64,000 nt of DNA from Epilithonimonas mollis (GCF_900142325.1 NZ_FRAM01000002.1:868001-932000), one strand, 5' to 3'. Positions 18,939 to 28,242 are shown, counted from the stretch's first letter. Made by a program: numbers and translations. Notes: generated from the sequence alone by a model not told the origin.

Positions 18939-18946
18939 TAACTTTG
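18939..18946 (+). promoter_or_regulatory. -7 box upstream of the DUF3822 gene
   Basis: TAACTTTG fits TAnnTTTG. A TTG at 18911-18913 has a 25-base spacer, slightly longer than usual. The start codon is at 19046, giving a leader of about 95 bases. Confidence 0.4.
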
Positions 18947-19045
18947 CAAATCTCCAAACCTGGCTTTTGGATGAAGATCAAAACATAAAAACTCCGGATT
19001 GTACTGTTACAACTGGACTTTTCACACATTTATTGATATCAAGAC

Positions 19046-19762
19046 ATGAGGAAATTATCCTTGCTTTTCACAAAAGACGGCCTGCAATGGCAGGTTTCTA
19101 AATCCAAAAAAGTTTTGGAAGAAAAGATCTTTCTGAAAGATGAAGAAAGCCCGGAAAATCTGATTTCCGAGAAGTTGAATGAAGTTCTGGCTTCGGAAAA
19201 ATTCTCAGAGATATCGGTGATTTCTGCATTCAATCATTTTTCGGTTGTGGAAGAAGGTTTTGATCAGCATGATCTGGGTTATGAACTGATTGCTTATAAC
19301 TCTGATGTCAAAAAAGATGCGGAAGAGCTGATGCTTTCTGTGAATAAAAAATTCGGGATTCAGTTTTATTACAGCTTTCCGAAGGATTTTTATCTGAAAA
19401 TAAAACAACTGGAGATCCCTGTGCATTTTAATTTTTCCGGTGAAAAGTTCCTGAATTCCCTGAATGTAAAAAACAGGAAAGAGATCCATGTGAATCTTTA
19501 TCATCAGCAGGCAGAATTTTTCGCCATCGAGAATAAAAAAGTCATCCTTTATAATAATCTGGATGCAGCTTCGGAAGTCGATTTTCTATATTTCATCATG
19601 TTTACACTGAGTAAAATAGATTTTGGAATTTCAGAAACCAATTTTTATATTTATGGAGAAACCACCGAAAACGAAACTTTCATTTCGGAAATGCAAAAAT
19701 TTGTTCCGAATCTGAAAATAGTTTTCGATAATCTTCATAAGAAGAATTTTGTCCTGAATTAA
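19046..19762 (+). CDS. DUF3822 family protein
   Basis: A 238-residue cytoplasmic protein of a Bacteroidota-specific family that typically sits beside rsmD and coaD, as here. The strand order and the INHVNLYHQQAEFFAI-like central segment suggest an actin/FtsA/PilM-type ATPase fold, but I see no clear phosphate-binding loops. It is followed after one base by the GNAT gene, indicating translational coupling. The function is unknown. Confidence 0.75.
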   Translation: MRKLSLLFTKDGLQWQVSKSKKVLEEKIFLKDEESPENLISEKLNEVLASEKFSEISVISAFNHFSVVEEGFDQHDLGYELIAYNSDVKKDAEELMLSVNKKFGIQFYYSFPKDFYLKIKQLEIPVHFNFSGEKFLNSLNVKNRKEIHVNLYHQQAEFFAIENKKVILYNNLDAASEVDFLYFIMFTLSKIDFGISETNFYIYGETTENETFISEMQKFVPNLKIVFDNLHKKNFVLN

Positions 19763-19763
19763 A

Positions 19764-20204
19764 ATGAGCTTCAAAATTGTTGAATATAAAGATTCTTATA
19801 AAGCCGAAATTCTCTCTGTTTGGGAAAATTCTGTAAAAGCAACACACCAATTTTTGCTTGAGTCCGATTTTGAAGATTACAAAAATATGCTTCAGAATTT
19901 TGACTTCAAAAATCTGGATGTATTCTGTTTGAAAAATAATGACAGAATTGTTGGCTTTATCGGCCTGCATTCAGAAAAGATAGAAATGCTTTTCCTTAAA
20001 TCCGATTGCATCGGAAAAGGACTTGGCAGACAATTAACCGATTTTGCATTTGAAAATTTCAAGGTCAACTATGTTGATGTGAATGAGCAAAATCAAAAAG
20101 CAACAGAATTCTATAGAAAATTAGGATTTGAAAGCTTTGAACGAACCGGGAAAGACGATATGGGAAAATCTTATCCAATTCTCAAAATGAAACTTAAAAA
20201 ATAA
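19764..20204 (+). CDS. GNAT family N-acetyltransferase
   Basis: A 146-residue single-domain GNAT. The acetyl-CoA loop is IGKGLGRQLTDFAFEN (Q/RxxGxG/A type) near residues 77-92, and the EQNQKATEFYRKLGF segment near 109-123 is the usual C-terminal helix-strand. It resembles YjaB-type acetyltransferases. It is packed between the DUF3822 gene (1 base) and rsmD (4 bases). The acceptor substrate is unknown. Confidence 0.85.
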   Translation: MSFKIVEYKDSYKAEILSVWENSVKATHQFLLESDFEDYKNMLQNFDFKNLDVFCLKNNDRIVGFIGLHSEKIEMLFLKSDCIGKGLGRQLTDFAFENFKVNYVDVNEQNQKATEFYRKLGFESFERTGKDDMGKSYPILKMKLKK

Positions 20205-20208
20205 TAAA

Positions 20209-20775
20209 ATGTTCAGAATCATAGCCGGAAAATGGAAAGCAAAAAGAATTGCTGCTCCTAAAAACTTTGATGTAAGACCAACGACTGACTTCGCCAAAGA
20301 AGCGCTTTTCAGTATGATCGAAAACCGTTTTGATCTGGAATTCTGTTCTGTGCTGGATCTGTTTGCAGGTATTGGTTCTATCACTTTGGAGTTGGCTTCG
20401 CGCGATTGTAATGACATTACTTCCGTGGAACTGAATCCGAAACATGCCGGCTTCATCAGCACCACTGCCAATGAACTGGATATGGGACTGCAGGTGAATG
20501 TCCAGAGAGCAGACGTTTTCGATTGGCTTAAAAGAAAAAGGAATCACGAAAAAAAATATGACATTATTTTCGCAGATGCACCTTTTGAAACGGACGAAAA
20601 AAAATATAACGAACTGATTGATCTGGTCTTAAAGAATGAATTACTGAAACCCAACGGCATCTTTATCCTGGAACATCAAAGCAAACAAAAATACCAGCAT
20701 CCTAACCTGAAAGACAGCAGGAAATACGGAAATATCAATTTTTCTTTCTTCGAAAGTGAGCCAATTTCTGAATAA
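20209..20775 (+). CDS. rsmD: 16S rRNA (guanine(966)-N2)-methyltransferase RsmD
   Basis: SAM-dependent methyltransferase of G966 in the small subunit rRNA. RPTTDFAKEALFSM (23-36) and DLFAGIGSITLELASR (50-65) are the family signatures. The catalytic motif IV, usually D/N-P-P-Y/F, reads D-A-P-F at 123-126, one substitution. Its 188 residues match RsmD. The pairing with DUF3822, dgkA, ddl and coaD is common in Bacteroidota. Confidence 0.92.
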   Translation: MFRIIAGKWKAKRIAAPKNFDVRPTTDFAKEALFSMIENRFDLEFCSVLDLFAGIGSITLELASRDCNDITSVELNPKHAGFISTTANELDMGLQVNVQRADVFDWLKRKRNHEKKYDIIFADAPFETDEKKYNELIDLVLKNELLKPNGIFILEHQSKQKYQHPNLKDSRKYGNINFSFFESEPISE

Positions 20776-20787
20776 CTGATCAGCAAA

Positions 20788-21159
20788 ATGAAAAAACCGC
20801 CATTTCATAATAGCGTCCATTTCACAATCAAAGGACTGATGTGGATCCTGAGAAACGAACGCAATTTCCAGTTCCATATTTTTGGATTGATTATCAATCT
20901 TTTTCTGATTGTTTTCCTCGGGCTTTCCAATACCGAAACTGCTCTGATTATCCTTTGCTGCTTTTTTGTTTTGACGACCGAAGCCGTGAATACCTGCATC
21001 GAAAAGATCTGCGACCACATCCAGCCGGAATTTGACATCAATATCGGCATCATCAAAGATCTGGCAGGTGGTGCGGTTTTACTTTCCGTAATTGTTTCTC
21101 TCTTCGTTGGTATTCTGGTTTATTGGCCTTATCTGAATCAGAAAATCTCTGAATTTTAG
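20788..21159 (+). CDS. dgkA: Diacylglycerol kinase family membrane protein
   Basis: A 123-residue integral membrane kinase of the DgkA/undecaprenol kinase family, with three hydrophobic helices and the family signature EAVNTCIEKICD (E-x2-N-T-x2-E-x3-D) around residues 70-81. It phosphorylates diacylglycerol or undecaprenol to recycle lipid carriers at the inner membrane. Bacteroidota forms often act on undecaprenol. The gene starts 12 bases after rsmD. The choice of substrate is not visible from the sequence. Confidence 0.88.
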   Translation: MKKPPFHNSVHFTIKGLMWILRNERNFQFHIFGLIINLFLIVFLGLSNTETALIILCCFFVLTTEAVNTCIEKICDHIQPEFDINIGIIKDLAGGAVLLSVIVSLFVGILVYWPYLNQKISEF

Positions 21160-21217
21160 GATTAATTATAATTTTCAAATATTTTCAGATTTAATCCGTA
21201 TTTTTTTATAAAATCTT

Positions 21218-21225
21218 TACATTTG
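21218..21225 (+). promoter_or_regulatory. -7 box of the ddl promoter
   Basis: TACATTTG fits TAnnTTTG, with the ddl ATG at 21244. An upstream TTG codon at 21223 that would extend the frame lies inside this box, which argues against it as a start. Confidence 0.45.
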
Positions 21226-21243
21226 TTTTCAAGAAAATTTGGA

Positions 21244-22227
21244 ATGGGTAAAAAAAACATAGCCGTTGTAATGGGCGGTTATTCTGACGAATATAAGGTT
21301 TCTCTCAAAAGCGGGCAGTTGATTTTTGACTCACTGGATCGTGACGTTTATAATGTTTACAAGGTAGTGATCCTGAAAAACGAATGGTATTTTCTGGATG
21401 AAAATGATAACAAAAAACCAATCAACAAAGGAGACTTTTCAGCAGAGACAGGAAACGGAGACAGACTGAAATTCGATGCCTGTTTCAATATCATCCACGG
21501 AACACCCGGCGAAAACGGAATTATGCAGGCTTACTGGGATGCTGTCGGGCAAAAATATACAGGCTGTGATTTCTACCAGAGCGCATTGACGTTCAATAAA
21601 AAAGATACGCTGGCCGTTCTCTCAAAATACGGAATTCCTTCTGCGAAAAGTATTTACCTAAGAAAAGGCGAAGACATCTCTGATGAAGAAATTACAGAAA
21701 AATTGGGACTTCCGGTTTTCGTAAAGCCAAATCAAAGTGGCTCTTCTCTCGGAATTTCCAAAGTAAAGGAAAAAAGCGAATTGAAAACTGCCATTGAAAT
21801 TGCTTATAAAGAAGACAACGAAATCTTAATCGAAAGTGCCTTGTTCGGGATGGAAGTTTCTGTTGGTGTTTTAGACTATAAGGGCGAAGTAATTGTTCTT
21901 GGAATTACAGAAATCGTTCCTGATAAAGAATTCTTCGATTATGAGGCCAAGTATGAGGGCGCTTCTCAGGAAATTACACCTGCAAGAATTGATGAAGACA
22001 CCAGAAAAAAAGTAGAAGAGATTTCTATTAAAGCTTACAAATCGCTTGGAATGAGCGGATTCTCCCGTTCAGAATTCATTATTGTTGACGGGATTCCGCA
22101 TTTATTGGAGATGAATACCAATCCTGGTTTTTCACCGGCAAGTATTCTTCCTCAGCAGGCAAAAATTTATGGAATTTCTATCAAAGACCTTTGCGGAAAC
22201 GAAGTAGAAAAAGCACTTAATAAATAA
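21244..22227 (+). CDS. ddl: D-alanine-D-alanine ligase
   Basis: ATP-grasp ligase that makes D-Ala-D-Ala for the peptidoglycan stem peptide. I chose the ATG at 21244 (327 residues, starting MGKKNIAVVMGG). The TTG at 21223 falls in the promoter box. Visible signatures are GGYSDEYKVSLKSG at the N-terminus, FVKPNQSGSSLGISKV for ATP binding, and LLEMNTNPGFSPASILPQQA near the C-terminus. It is followed by coaD after a 75-base AT-rich gap. Confidence 0.95.
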   Translation: MGKKNIAVVMGGYSDEYKVSLKSGQLIFDSLDRDVYNVYKVVILKNEWYFLDENDNKKPINKGDFSAETGNGDRLKFDACFNIIHGTPGENGIMQAYWDAVGQKYTGCDFYQSALTFNKKDTLAVLSKYGIPSAKSIYLRKGEDISDEEITEKLGLPVFVKPNQSGSSLGISKVKEKSELKTAIEIAYKEDNEILIESALFGMEVSVGVLDYKGEVIVLGITEIVPDKEFFDYEAKYEGASQEITPARIDEDTRKKVEEISIKAYKSLGMSGFSRSEFIIVDGIPHLLEMNTNPGFSPASILPQQAKIYGISIKDLCGNEVEKALNK

Positions 22228-22244
22228 TTATAAATGATAACATT

Positions 22245-22275
22245 TTAGATTTTTAATTATCTGAGAGAAATCTAA
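22245..22275 (+). repeat. Inverted repeat between ddl and coaD
   Basis: TTAGATTT (22245-22252) faces AAATCTAA (22268-22275) across 15 bases. A third half-copy, AATCTAAATTT, follows at 22283-22293. There is no T-run, so a role as terminator is doubtful. Confidence 0.35.
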
Positions 22276-22302
22276 ATTTCTGAATCTAAATTTAAAACTT
22301 CT

Positions 22303-22773
22303 ATGAAAATTGCTGTTTTCCCGGGCTCGTTTGACCCCATTACGCTTGGTCATTTTGATATTGTAGAACGTGCTGTTCCGCTGTTTGACAAGATTATCAT
22401 TGCCATCGGAAAAAACTCCCAGAAAAAGTACATGTTCTCTCTGGAACAGCGTAAAGAATTTATCAGAAAAACTTTTGAAAAATTCCCCAATGTAGAAGTT
22501 GATGATTTTGAAGGTCTTACAATTGATTACTGTAAAAGTAAAAATGTAAATTTCATATTAAGAGGACTTCGAAATCCGGCTGATTTTGAATTTGAAAAAT
22601 CTATTGCTCAGACCAACAGGGCTATGACAAGAGACAATACTATAGAAACGATTTTTTTGCTGACCTCATCCGGAAAATCTTATATCAGCAGCAGCATCGT
22701 GAGAGAGATAATATCTTTCGGCGGCAATTATGAAATAATGGTTCCTGATGCCGTGCGCGTCGGGAAGAATTAG
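22303..22773 (+). CDS. coaD: Phosphopantetheine adenylyltransferase
   Basis: Fourth step of coenzyme A synthesis: adenylates 4'-phosphopantetheine. The nucleotidyltransferase signature GSFDPITLGH (8-17) is intact, as are ILRGLRNPADFEFE around residues 85-98 and the closing SSIVRE. At 156 residues the length is normal. Its stop codon (22771-22773) overlaps the stop codon of the convergent response regulator (22770-22772). Confidence 0.96.
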   Translation: MKIAVFPGSFDPITLGHFDIVERAVPLFDKIIIAIGKNSQKKYMFSLEQRKEFIRKTFEKFPNVEVDDFEGLTIDYCKSKNVNFILRGLRNPADFEFEKSIAQTNRAMTRDNTIETIFLLTSSGKSYISSSIVREIISFGGNYEIMVPDAVRVGKN

Positions 22774-23435
22774 TCAAAAGTTACCAAACCTTCATTGATC
22801 GCATATTTTATCAGACCGACAATCGTTTTCGTTTTTGTTTTGATAAAGATATTGCGTCGGTGCGCTTCTACCGTCCGCTCACTGATAAACAGTTTTTCAC
22901 CGATCTTCTCGTTGCTGTATTCCTTTGTTATAAGCTTCAAAACCTCCAGTTCCCTTGCAGAAAGAACAGGCTTATTTTCTTCTTTGGAATCCATGAGTTC
23001 ATCCGGACTCATCAGATTATCCATAATAATATTCTGGGCACTTGCACTCAGATATTTTCCGTTGTGATGAACGGTTTTCAGCGCATCGATCACCTCATGC
23101 ATATTGGTTTTTTTCAGTACATATCCGGATGCGCCGGCTTTTATCATTTTGGATATGACGGCAATATCGTCGTGCATCGTGAGCGCAATCACTTTGATCT
23201 TGGGAAAAAGTTCTTTTATTTTTTTGGTGATCTCGATCCCGGAAGAATCCGGCATATTGATGTCCATCAGGACAACATCGATCTGGTGATTATCCAGAAA
23301 AGTTAATGTTTCCTGCATCGATGTTGCTCCGGCTACAAATGAAATACTTTCTTCGTCTTCGAGAAGGGATTTCAGACCTTCTATCATTAGTTGGTGGTCA
23401 TCAACAATCAAGACCCGCATTTTGTCACTCAACAT
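22770..23435 (-). CDS. NarL/FixJ-type response regulator
   Basis: A 221-residue DNA-binding response regulator. The receiver has DD at 12-13, the phospho-acceptor Asp58 in VVLMDINMP, the conserved T/S (ALTMHD) and Lys near 108. The C-terminal LuxR-type helix-turn-helix lies at about 150-215, with the conserved LSARELEVLKLI and ISERTVEAHRRNI. It begins 5 bases after the histidine kinase stop, so the pair is an operon. Targets are unknown; no adjacent effector gene stands out apart from the divergent T9SS protein beyond the kinase. Confidence 0.94.
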   Translation of the reverse strand: MLSDKMRVLIVDDHQLMIEGLKSLLEDEESISFVAGATSMQETLTFLDNHQIDVVLMDINMPDSSGIEITKKIKELFPKIKVIALTMHDDIAVISKMIKAGASGYVLKKTNMHEVIDALKTVHHNGKYLSASAQNIIMDNLMSPDELMDSKEENKPVLSARELEVLKLITKEYSNEKIGEKLFISERTVEAHRRNIFIKTKTKTIVGLIKYAINEGLVTFD

Positions 23436-23440
23436 AATTT

Positions 23441-25390
23441 TTATTCGATTGGGATTAGAATACTTATAATTGTTCCTCTGTTCATTTTAGAATCTATATC
23501 GATGGTTCCGTTCAGATTCTCGATCCATGATCTGATGTGCGACAATCCGAAACTGGACTTATCTTTCAGGGATTCCGGGTCAAAGCCTTTTCCATTATCT
23601 TCTGCCATCAGTGTGATCTGGTTATTATCCTGGGCAATCTGGATAAAAAGCTCTGTGGCCTCAGCATGCTTTATCGTATTGTTTACAATCTCCTGTAAAG
23701 TGCGGTAAAGCACATTTTCTATAAGATCATCCAGTTTATGATTGAGCCCGAAGGTGTCGAAACTCATTTTCAGTTTATTGCTCTGATTGACCTTGTCAGA
23801 GATATTTTTCAAAGTCCCTTTCAGACCCTGCTCGGACAAAAGCGAAGGTGCAAGATTATGCGAGATGGTTCGGACTTCATCAAAAGCATCATCAATACTT
23901 TCCATGAGAGAAGTCAGGAGCTCGTTCTTTTTTTCCTCGGTGATGTCTTTCCTCTTCTGGAGCACACTCGCATTGAGTCCGGCCAGCGAAAGCAAATAAC
24001 CGAGACTGTCATGCAACTCGCGTCCGATTCTTTTCCTTTCCTGGATTTCCGCTTCCAGCGCAGCATTTGATTTCTTTTTTGTCAGCTCAATAATCGTTTC
24101 CTGAAGCCTGACTTTTTGTTTGTTCTGATGGTTCCTGTACAAAAGATATAATCCACCAAAAATCATCAGAAATATTATTGATAAAAATAACAGCCAGATA
24201 TTTTTATTGCTGATTGCCAGTTCTTTTTTCTCTAATTCCAATTGCTGCATTTTATTCAGCTGATTCAGGTAGTCCACTTCCACATCATATATCTGGTTGA
24301 CGACCGTATTGTTATTGAGTTCTTCTTTCACCTTTACATGGTTCTGATACTCTTTCAGGCTGGCCCGGAAATCGCCTTTCTTTTCATATATGCTGGATAG
24401 AAGCTGATGTGCATCGGCTTTCAGCGACTGACTTTTTTTGTCAATGGAAACCCGCATCACATCGTTGGCATATTGTAAAGCCTCTTCAACTCTATTCTGG
24501 CCTAAAAGAACTCTGGAAATACCGACCTCAGAAACCGCAAGCAAATGGATAAGATTGGCTTTTTCTGCAATATTGATACTTTTGGTGTAAGTTTCATATG
24601 CTTTATCGAGTTTATTCTCCGTTAGGAACATGTTGCCCATGATCTGATATGACACACAGGTTCCATAAATATTTTTTGTCTTTTCTGATAGATAAATAGA
24701 GCGCTTCAGATTTTCCAGTCCCAGTTTCATCTGTTTTTTTGTAAAATTGCAGATGGCAATATTATTAAGAATGGTTGATGCCAGAATGGTGTCTTTATTA
24801 GCATTGCTGGAATGGAGTGCTTTCTGGAAATAACCAAGTGCTTTTTCCTGATGATTGAGGTTGAGATAAGTCAATCCGATGTTGTTCAGTGTTCCTGTTT
24901 TTTTCTGCTGATTGCCAGCCAGATCGTAGTTTTCCAACGCTTTTATAAAGTAAATATAAGCAGAACGGTAATTGCCAAATTCATTATAAATCGTTCCCAG
25001 ATTATTGTTCAGATTGGCGATCTCAAAATAAAAATTGATTTTCTCTGCCAGCTCCAGAGATTGTTTATAATATTTTATAGCTTCGGAATAATTGGTTTCG
25101 AACGCATAAGACGATCCAATATATTTCAGACAGATAATTCTTGATTTTTTATCATCAGCAGAGACTGATTTCAGAATTTTATTTGATTTTTCCCTGGCAA
25201 GAGAAGGATTTTCGTAGACCAGTTTATGAATTTCTTCGAACTGATTTTTAAATGGTTCCGAAACATACACATCCTCATTTTTATCTGATGAATGACAGGA
25301 CATAAAACAGATCAGTATAAAAAACAGAATGACCGTAAAAGAGAAATATCCCTGACTCATCCGTGTTCTATATGTGCTCGCTTTTTTCAT
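23441..25390 (-). CDS. TPR-containing sensor histidine kinase (HisKA_3)
   Basis: I place the start at ATG 25390 (649 residues). An upstream TTG at 25411 sits in a promoter-like CATATTTG. The protein has an N-terminal hydrophobic segment ending in FMSC, possibly a lipobox, then about six TPR repeats in the periplasm (60-340), a coiled stretch, one membrane helix at roughly 395-415 and a cytoplasmic kinase. The phospho-His motif GRELHDSLG and the N box NTIKHAEA with the DNGKGF G box are present. It probably senses a periplasmic signal through the TPR domain. Partner: the response regulator 5 bases downstream. Confidence 0.92.
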   Translation of the reverse strand: MKKASTYRTRMSQGYFSFTVILFFILICFMSCHSSDKNEDVYVSEPFKNQFEEIHKLVYENPSLAREKSNKILKSVSADDKKSRIICLKYIGSSYAFETNYSEAIKYYKQSLELAEKINFYFEIANLNNNLGTIYNEFGNYRSAYIYFIKALENYDLAGNQQKKTGTLNNIGLTYLNLNHQEKALGYFQKALHSSNANKDTILASTILNNIAICNFTKKQMKLGLENLKRSIYLSEKTKNIYGTCVSYQIMGNMFLTENKLDKAYETYTKSINIAEKANLIHLLAVSEVGISRVLLGQNRVEEALQYANDVMRVSIDKKSQSLKADAHQLLSSIYEKKGDFRASLKEYQNHVKVKEELNNNTVVNQIYDVEVDYLNQLNKMQQLELEKKELAISNKNIWLLFLSIIFLMIFGGLYLLYRNHQNKQKVRLQETIIELTKKKSNAALEAEIQERKRIGRELHDSLGYLLSLAGLNASVLQKRKDITEEKKNELLTSLMESIDDAFDEVRTISHNLAPSLLSEQGLKGTLKNISDKVNQSNKLKMSFDTFGLNHKLDDLIENVLYRTLQEIVNNTIKHAEATELFIQIAQDNNQITLMAEDNGKGFDPESLKDKSSFGLSHIRSWIENLNGTIDIDSKMNRGTIISILIPIE

Positions 25391-25576
25391 TTTCTGTATT
25401 AGCTCATACAAATATGAGGTTTAATCCTGAAATTTATTTCATTTTCCAGCATTTGGTATTCAAAATAAGTAGTAGCACTTATTTTGAATATTAGAAAATT
25501 AGCAGGAATCCCGAATTGTTTTAAAACTTATTATGAATTTAATTTGTAAAACATTAATCACATAAAATTTGTAATT

Positions 25577-27250
25577 ATGAAGAAAATTTTTACTTTAATT
25601 TCATCTTTGCCTGCTCTTTTCCTTATCAGCGGAAGTATGTATGGGCAACAAACGATTTATTCCGAAAGTTTCAGTTATGCACCCGGAGGCATGCCGCAAG
25701 GTTGGGAAATCCAGGCCGAGCAGCCACCAGGATGGTCTATCAATAACTCCCAGATCTCGGGAGGAACAGCACCTGAGCTTTACATGACCTATGGTATGCA
25801 GGTTGGACTAAGTCGTTTGGTTTCGCCCGTCATCGATATTACCGGACACAAGCAACTGGCTTTGTCCTATGACCAATATCTTATTAATTTTGCAGGAGAT
25901 GCAGGTGAAACCATCGGAGTTGATGTAACCTTTGACGGAGGTCAGAACTGGCAACCGCTATGGGAAAAACCATTAGGTGTACTGAATATTCCGCAGAACA
26001 GATTTACTTACTTTATAACGGCACCAGAAAATGCTACGCAGATGCAATATGCATTCCGATATGATGGGAATAATTTTTTCATCAATGGCTGGGCAGTCGA
26101 TGATGTGAAAATTGAAGATGTTGCCAATAAAGATCTTCTTGTGAGCAACATCAGCGGCAACACAACTATAAACGCCGGCAAACCGTCTCTGTTTGTAGTG
26201 GAAGTTACCAACGGCGGAAAAGCTACACAAAACAATTACACTGTAAAACTAAAATCCAGTGACGGAACCGAACTCGCAACAACATCCGGAGAAGCCATAA
26301 ACTTTGGCGAAAAATCACAGAATTTTCTGACCTGGACACCAAATGATGTCTCTCACAAGACAGTCTATGCTGTAGTAGAAAGTTCAGATGATACAAATCC
26401 TAGCAACAACCAGTCGGCCAACCTTTCTGTAAATATTCTGAAAGAAGATATCAAAAATGTTCAGATAGGCAACGGTTCATTTGCACTGCAACATTCAATT
26501 CCGTTTAATTTCTTCAATCTGTATAGCCTCGGGCAGACGATGTATACATCGCAGCAGATCAACAAAAGCAGCTCGAAAATCACCGGGATTCAATATACCT
26601 GCCAGTTTGACGAGGATAATAATGACATCCCTGTAAAAATCTATCTTGCAGAAACAGATCAGGAAGATCTTTCTTCCGAATGGCTGGATCCGTCAACTTT
26701 CACGCTTGTCTATGACGGTAAGATTAATTTCCAAAAAGGTTTTAATAATCTTTACATCCCATTACAGACTGAGTTTAACTATAACGGGAAAAACCTTGTT
26801 ATCTATACCAACAAAAGCCATCCTGAAATGGTTCTTTGGTCAACATTTATGAGTACATTCTCAGAAGAGCCAATCTATTCCAGATCCAGTGACCGGGATG
26901 ATGAGCCTTTTGATGCTATGAATCCGCCACAAGGATATCCTGTTCTGTATACTCCTAACGTGACGCTTTTCTTTGCTGACGGAACAATGTCCGTGATCGA
27001 TGACAGCGCAAAATCTTCGTCCGTTCAGATCTACCCGAATCCTGTGAAGGATGTATTAAAGATCAAAACCGACAACAACGAAAAAGTACAGGAATTAAAA
27101 ATCATCAATGCTTCCGGACAAATTGTGATGAGTAAAACCTTCTCCGGTGATAAAACAGAAACAGATGTCAGAAGCCTTGCTTCCGGTTTCTATATCGTTC
27201 AGATTACTACTTCCAAAGGGGTTGTAAACAAGAAGATTCTTGTAGAATAA
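25577..27250 (+). CDS. T9SS-exported protein with choice-of-anchor J-like domain
   Basis: A 557-residue secreted protein. Signal peptide about 1-23. Residues about 30-180 resemble the choice-of-anchor J/MAM-like domain with SFSYAPGGMPQGW and WAVDDVKIEDV. A CARDB-like immunoglobulin-type domain (about 190-290) follows. The last 80 residues are a type A T9SS sorting domain: IYPNPVKDVLKIK...SGFYIVQITTSKGVVNKK. The protein is thus sent to the surface or medium and may bind or degrade polymers, but no protease or glycosidase motif is apparent. The two-component genes are divergent from it. Confidence 0.9.
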   Translation: MKKIFTLISSLPALFLISGSMYGQQTIYSESFSYAPGGMPQGWEIQAEQPPGWSINNSQISGGTAPELYMTYGMQVGLSRLVSPVIDITGHKQLALSYDQYLINFAGDAGETIGVDVTFDGGQNWQPLWEKPLGVLNIPQNRFTYFITAPENATQMQYAFRYDGNNFFINGWAVDDVKIEDVANKDLLVSNISGNTTINAGKPSLFVVEVTNGGKATQNNYTVKLKSSDGTELATTSGEAINFGEKSQNFLTWTPNDVSHKTVYAVVESSDDTNPSNNQSANLSVNILKEDIKNVQIGNGSFALQHSIPFNFFNLYSLGQTMYTSQQINKSSSKITGIQYTCQFDEDNNDIPVKIYLAETDQEDLSSEWLDPSTFTLVYDGKINFQKGFNNLYIPLQTEFNYNGKNLVIYTNKSHPEMVLWSTFMSTFSEEPIYSRSSDRDDEPFDAMNPPQGYPVLYTPNVTLFFADGTMSVIDDSAKSSSVQIYPNPVKDVLKIKTDNNEKVQELKIINASGQIVMSKTFSGDKTETDVRSLASGFYIVQITTSKGVVNKKILVE

Positions 27251-27270
27251 TATTTATCCATTATCATTTT

Positions 27271-27306
27271 AAAACCAGATAACCTTAGTTGTCTGGTTTT
27301 TATTTT
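27271..27306 (+). terminator. Intrinsic terminator after the T9SS gene
   Basis: A 13-bp stem with one G-U pair (27271-27283 with 27288-27300) and 4-base loop CTTA, followed by T-rich DNA. Confidence 0.8.
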
Positions 27307-27850
27307 AGTAAATATGACAAAATGTTACTTGATTTAATAACAAAGTTTAATGTAATGATATTAATGTTTAGATGAATTTTCTTGTATTATGTTAAAAAAA
27401 ACAGCATGAACGGATAACTTTCTGATTAATAGGTTTTTAAATAATTAATAAAATAATTATTAATATTAAATTTTAATATTTTGAATATTAATCAATTGAT
27501 TTAATAATAATGTAGATGATTCGTAATGATTTATTAAAATACAAAATTATATTTAGCTAACATTGATCTTAAATTACATTATATCTAAAAATATTAATTA
27601 GGCGAAAATATTTAAATTATTGATTTTCAACAATTTAATTAAATAATACATTTGCTATTATTACAATTTCATTAACAGTATTAATGATAAATTAACATTT
27701 CTTAACAAATCTTGCTATAGCCTTGTGAGAAGTAATTTTTAGAGACAGAATATCAATTAGAGTGCCGTTTTTGAAGTACGATTCGCAAAATCAAGATTCG
27801 AGGCAGAGATAGCCATATCTTTGCGGAGTCAAAACCCATAAATATTCAAC
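27307..27850. other. Long AT-rich intergenic region, no gene seen
   Basis: About 540 bases with very few G and C, many short palindromes such as ATCAATTGAT and inverted AATATTAAA stretches. I find no convincing coding frame, tRNA or riboswitch. A possible -7 box TATCTTTG lies at 27816-27823, 28 bases before the rlpA-like start codon, without a proper -33 TTG. It is the largest non-coding stretch in the window and probably carries control DNA for the gene downstream. Confidence 0.5.
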
Positions 27851-28219
27851 ATGATGAAAAGAGCTTTTCTCGTAATCATAATGATGATTTCAACACTTGG
27901 TTTTTATTCTTTCAAGAATATTGCCACTGATGCGAAAACAAGTTTTGTATCGTACTACCACGACAAATTTGATGGTAGAAAAACAGCGAGCGGAGAGGTA
28001 TTCAGTAACTCGGCGCTAACTGCAGCAAACAAAACACTTCCTTTTGGAACTCTGGTAAAGATCACGAATCTGATCTCCGGAAAAAGTGTTGTTGTTAAAG
28101 TGAATGACAGAGGTCCTTACCATTCTTCAAGAGCCTTTGATCTTTCTAAAGCTGCTTTCAAAACTATTGCAGATATCCGTAAAGGAACTGTTGCAATAGA
28201 ATATGAAATTCTAGACTAA
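27851..28219 (+). CDS. RlpA-like septal lytic transglycosylase
   Basis: A 122-residue exported protein with a signal segment (about 1-20) and a double-psi beta-barrel domain. RlpA signatures are visible: FDGRKTASGEVF (38-49), AANKTLPFGTLVKITN (57-72) and VNDRGPYHSSRAFDLSKAAF (91-110) with the catalytic Asp92 in the NDRGP motif. It lacks an SPOR domain, so it is the minimal form. In other bacteria RlpA cleaves denuded peptidoglycan glycans at the septum. It is preceded by a long AT-rich control region. Confidence 0.85.
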   Translation: MMKRAFLVIIMMISTLGFYSFKNIATDAKTSFVSYYHDKFDGRKTASGEVFSNSALTAANKTLPFGTLVKITNLISGKSVVVKVNDRGPYHSSRAFDLSKAAFKTIADIRKGTVAIEYEILD

Positions 28220-28242
28220 GAAATTATCTTATTATGACAATT

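Noticed and set aside
21223-21243. TTG start for ddl
   Set aside because: It overlaps the promoter -7 box; the conserved N-terminus begins at ATG 21244.
27307-27850. Origin of replication
   Set aside because: AT-rich, but no DnaA-box cluster (TTATCCACA-like) and no dnaA or dnaN nearby.
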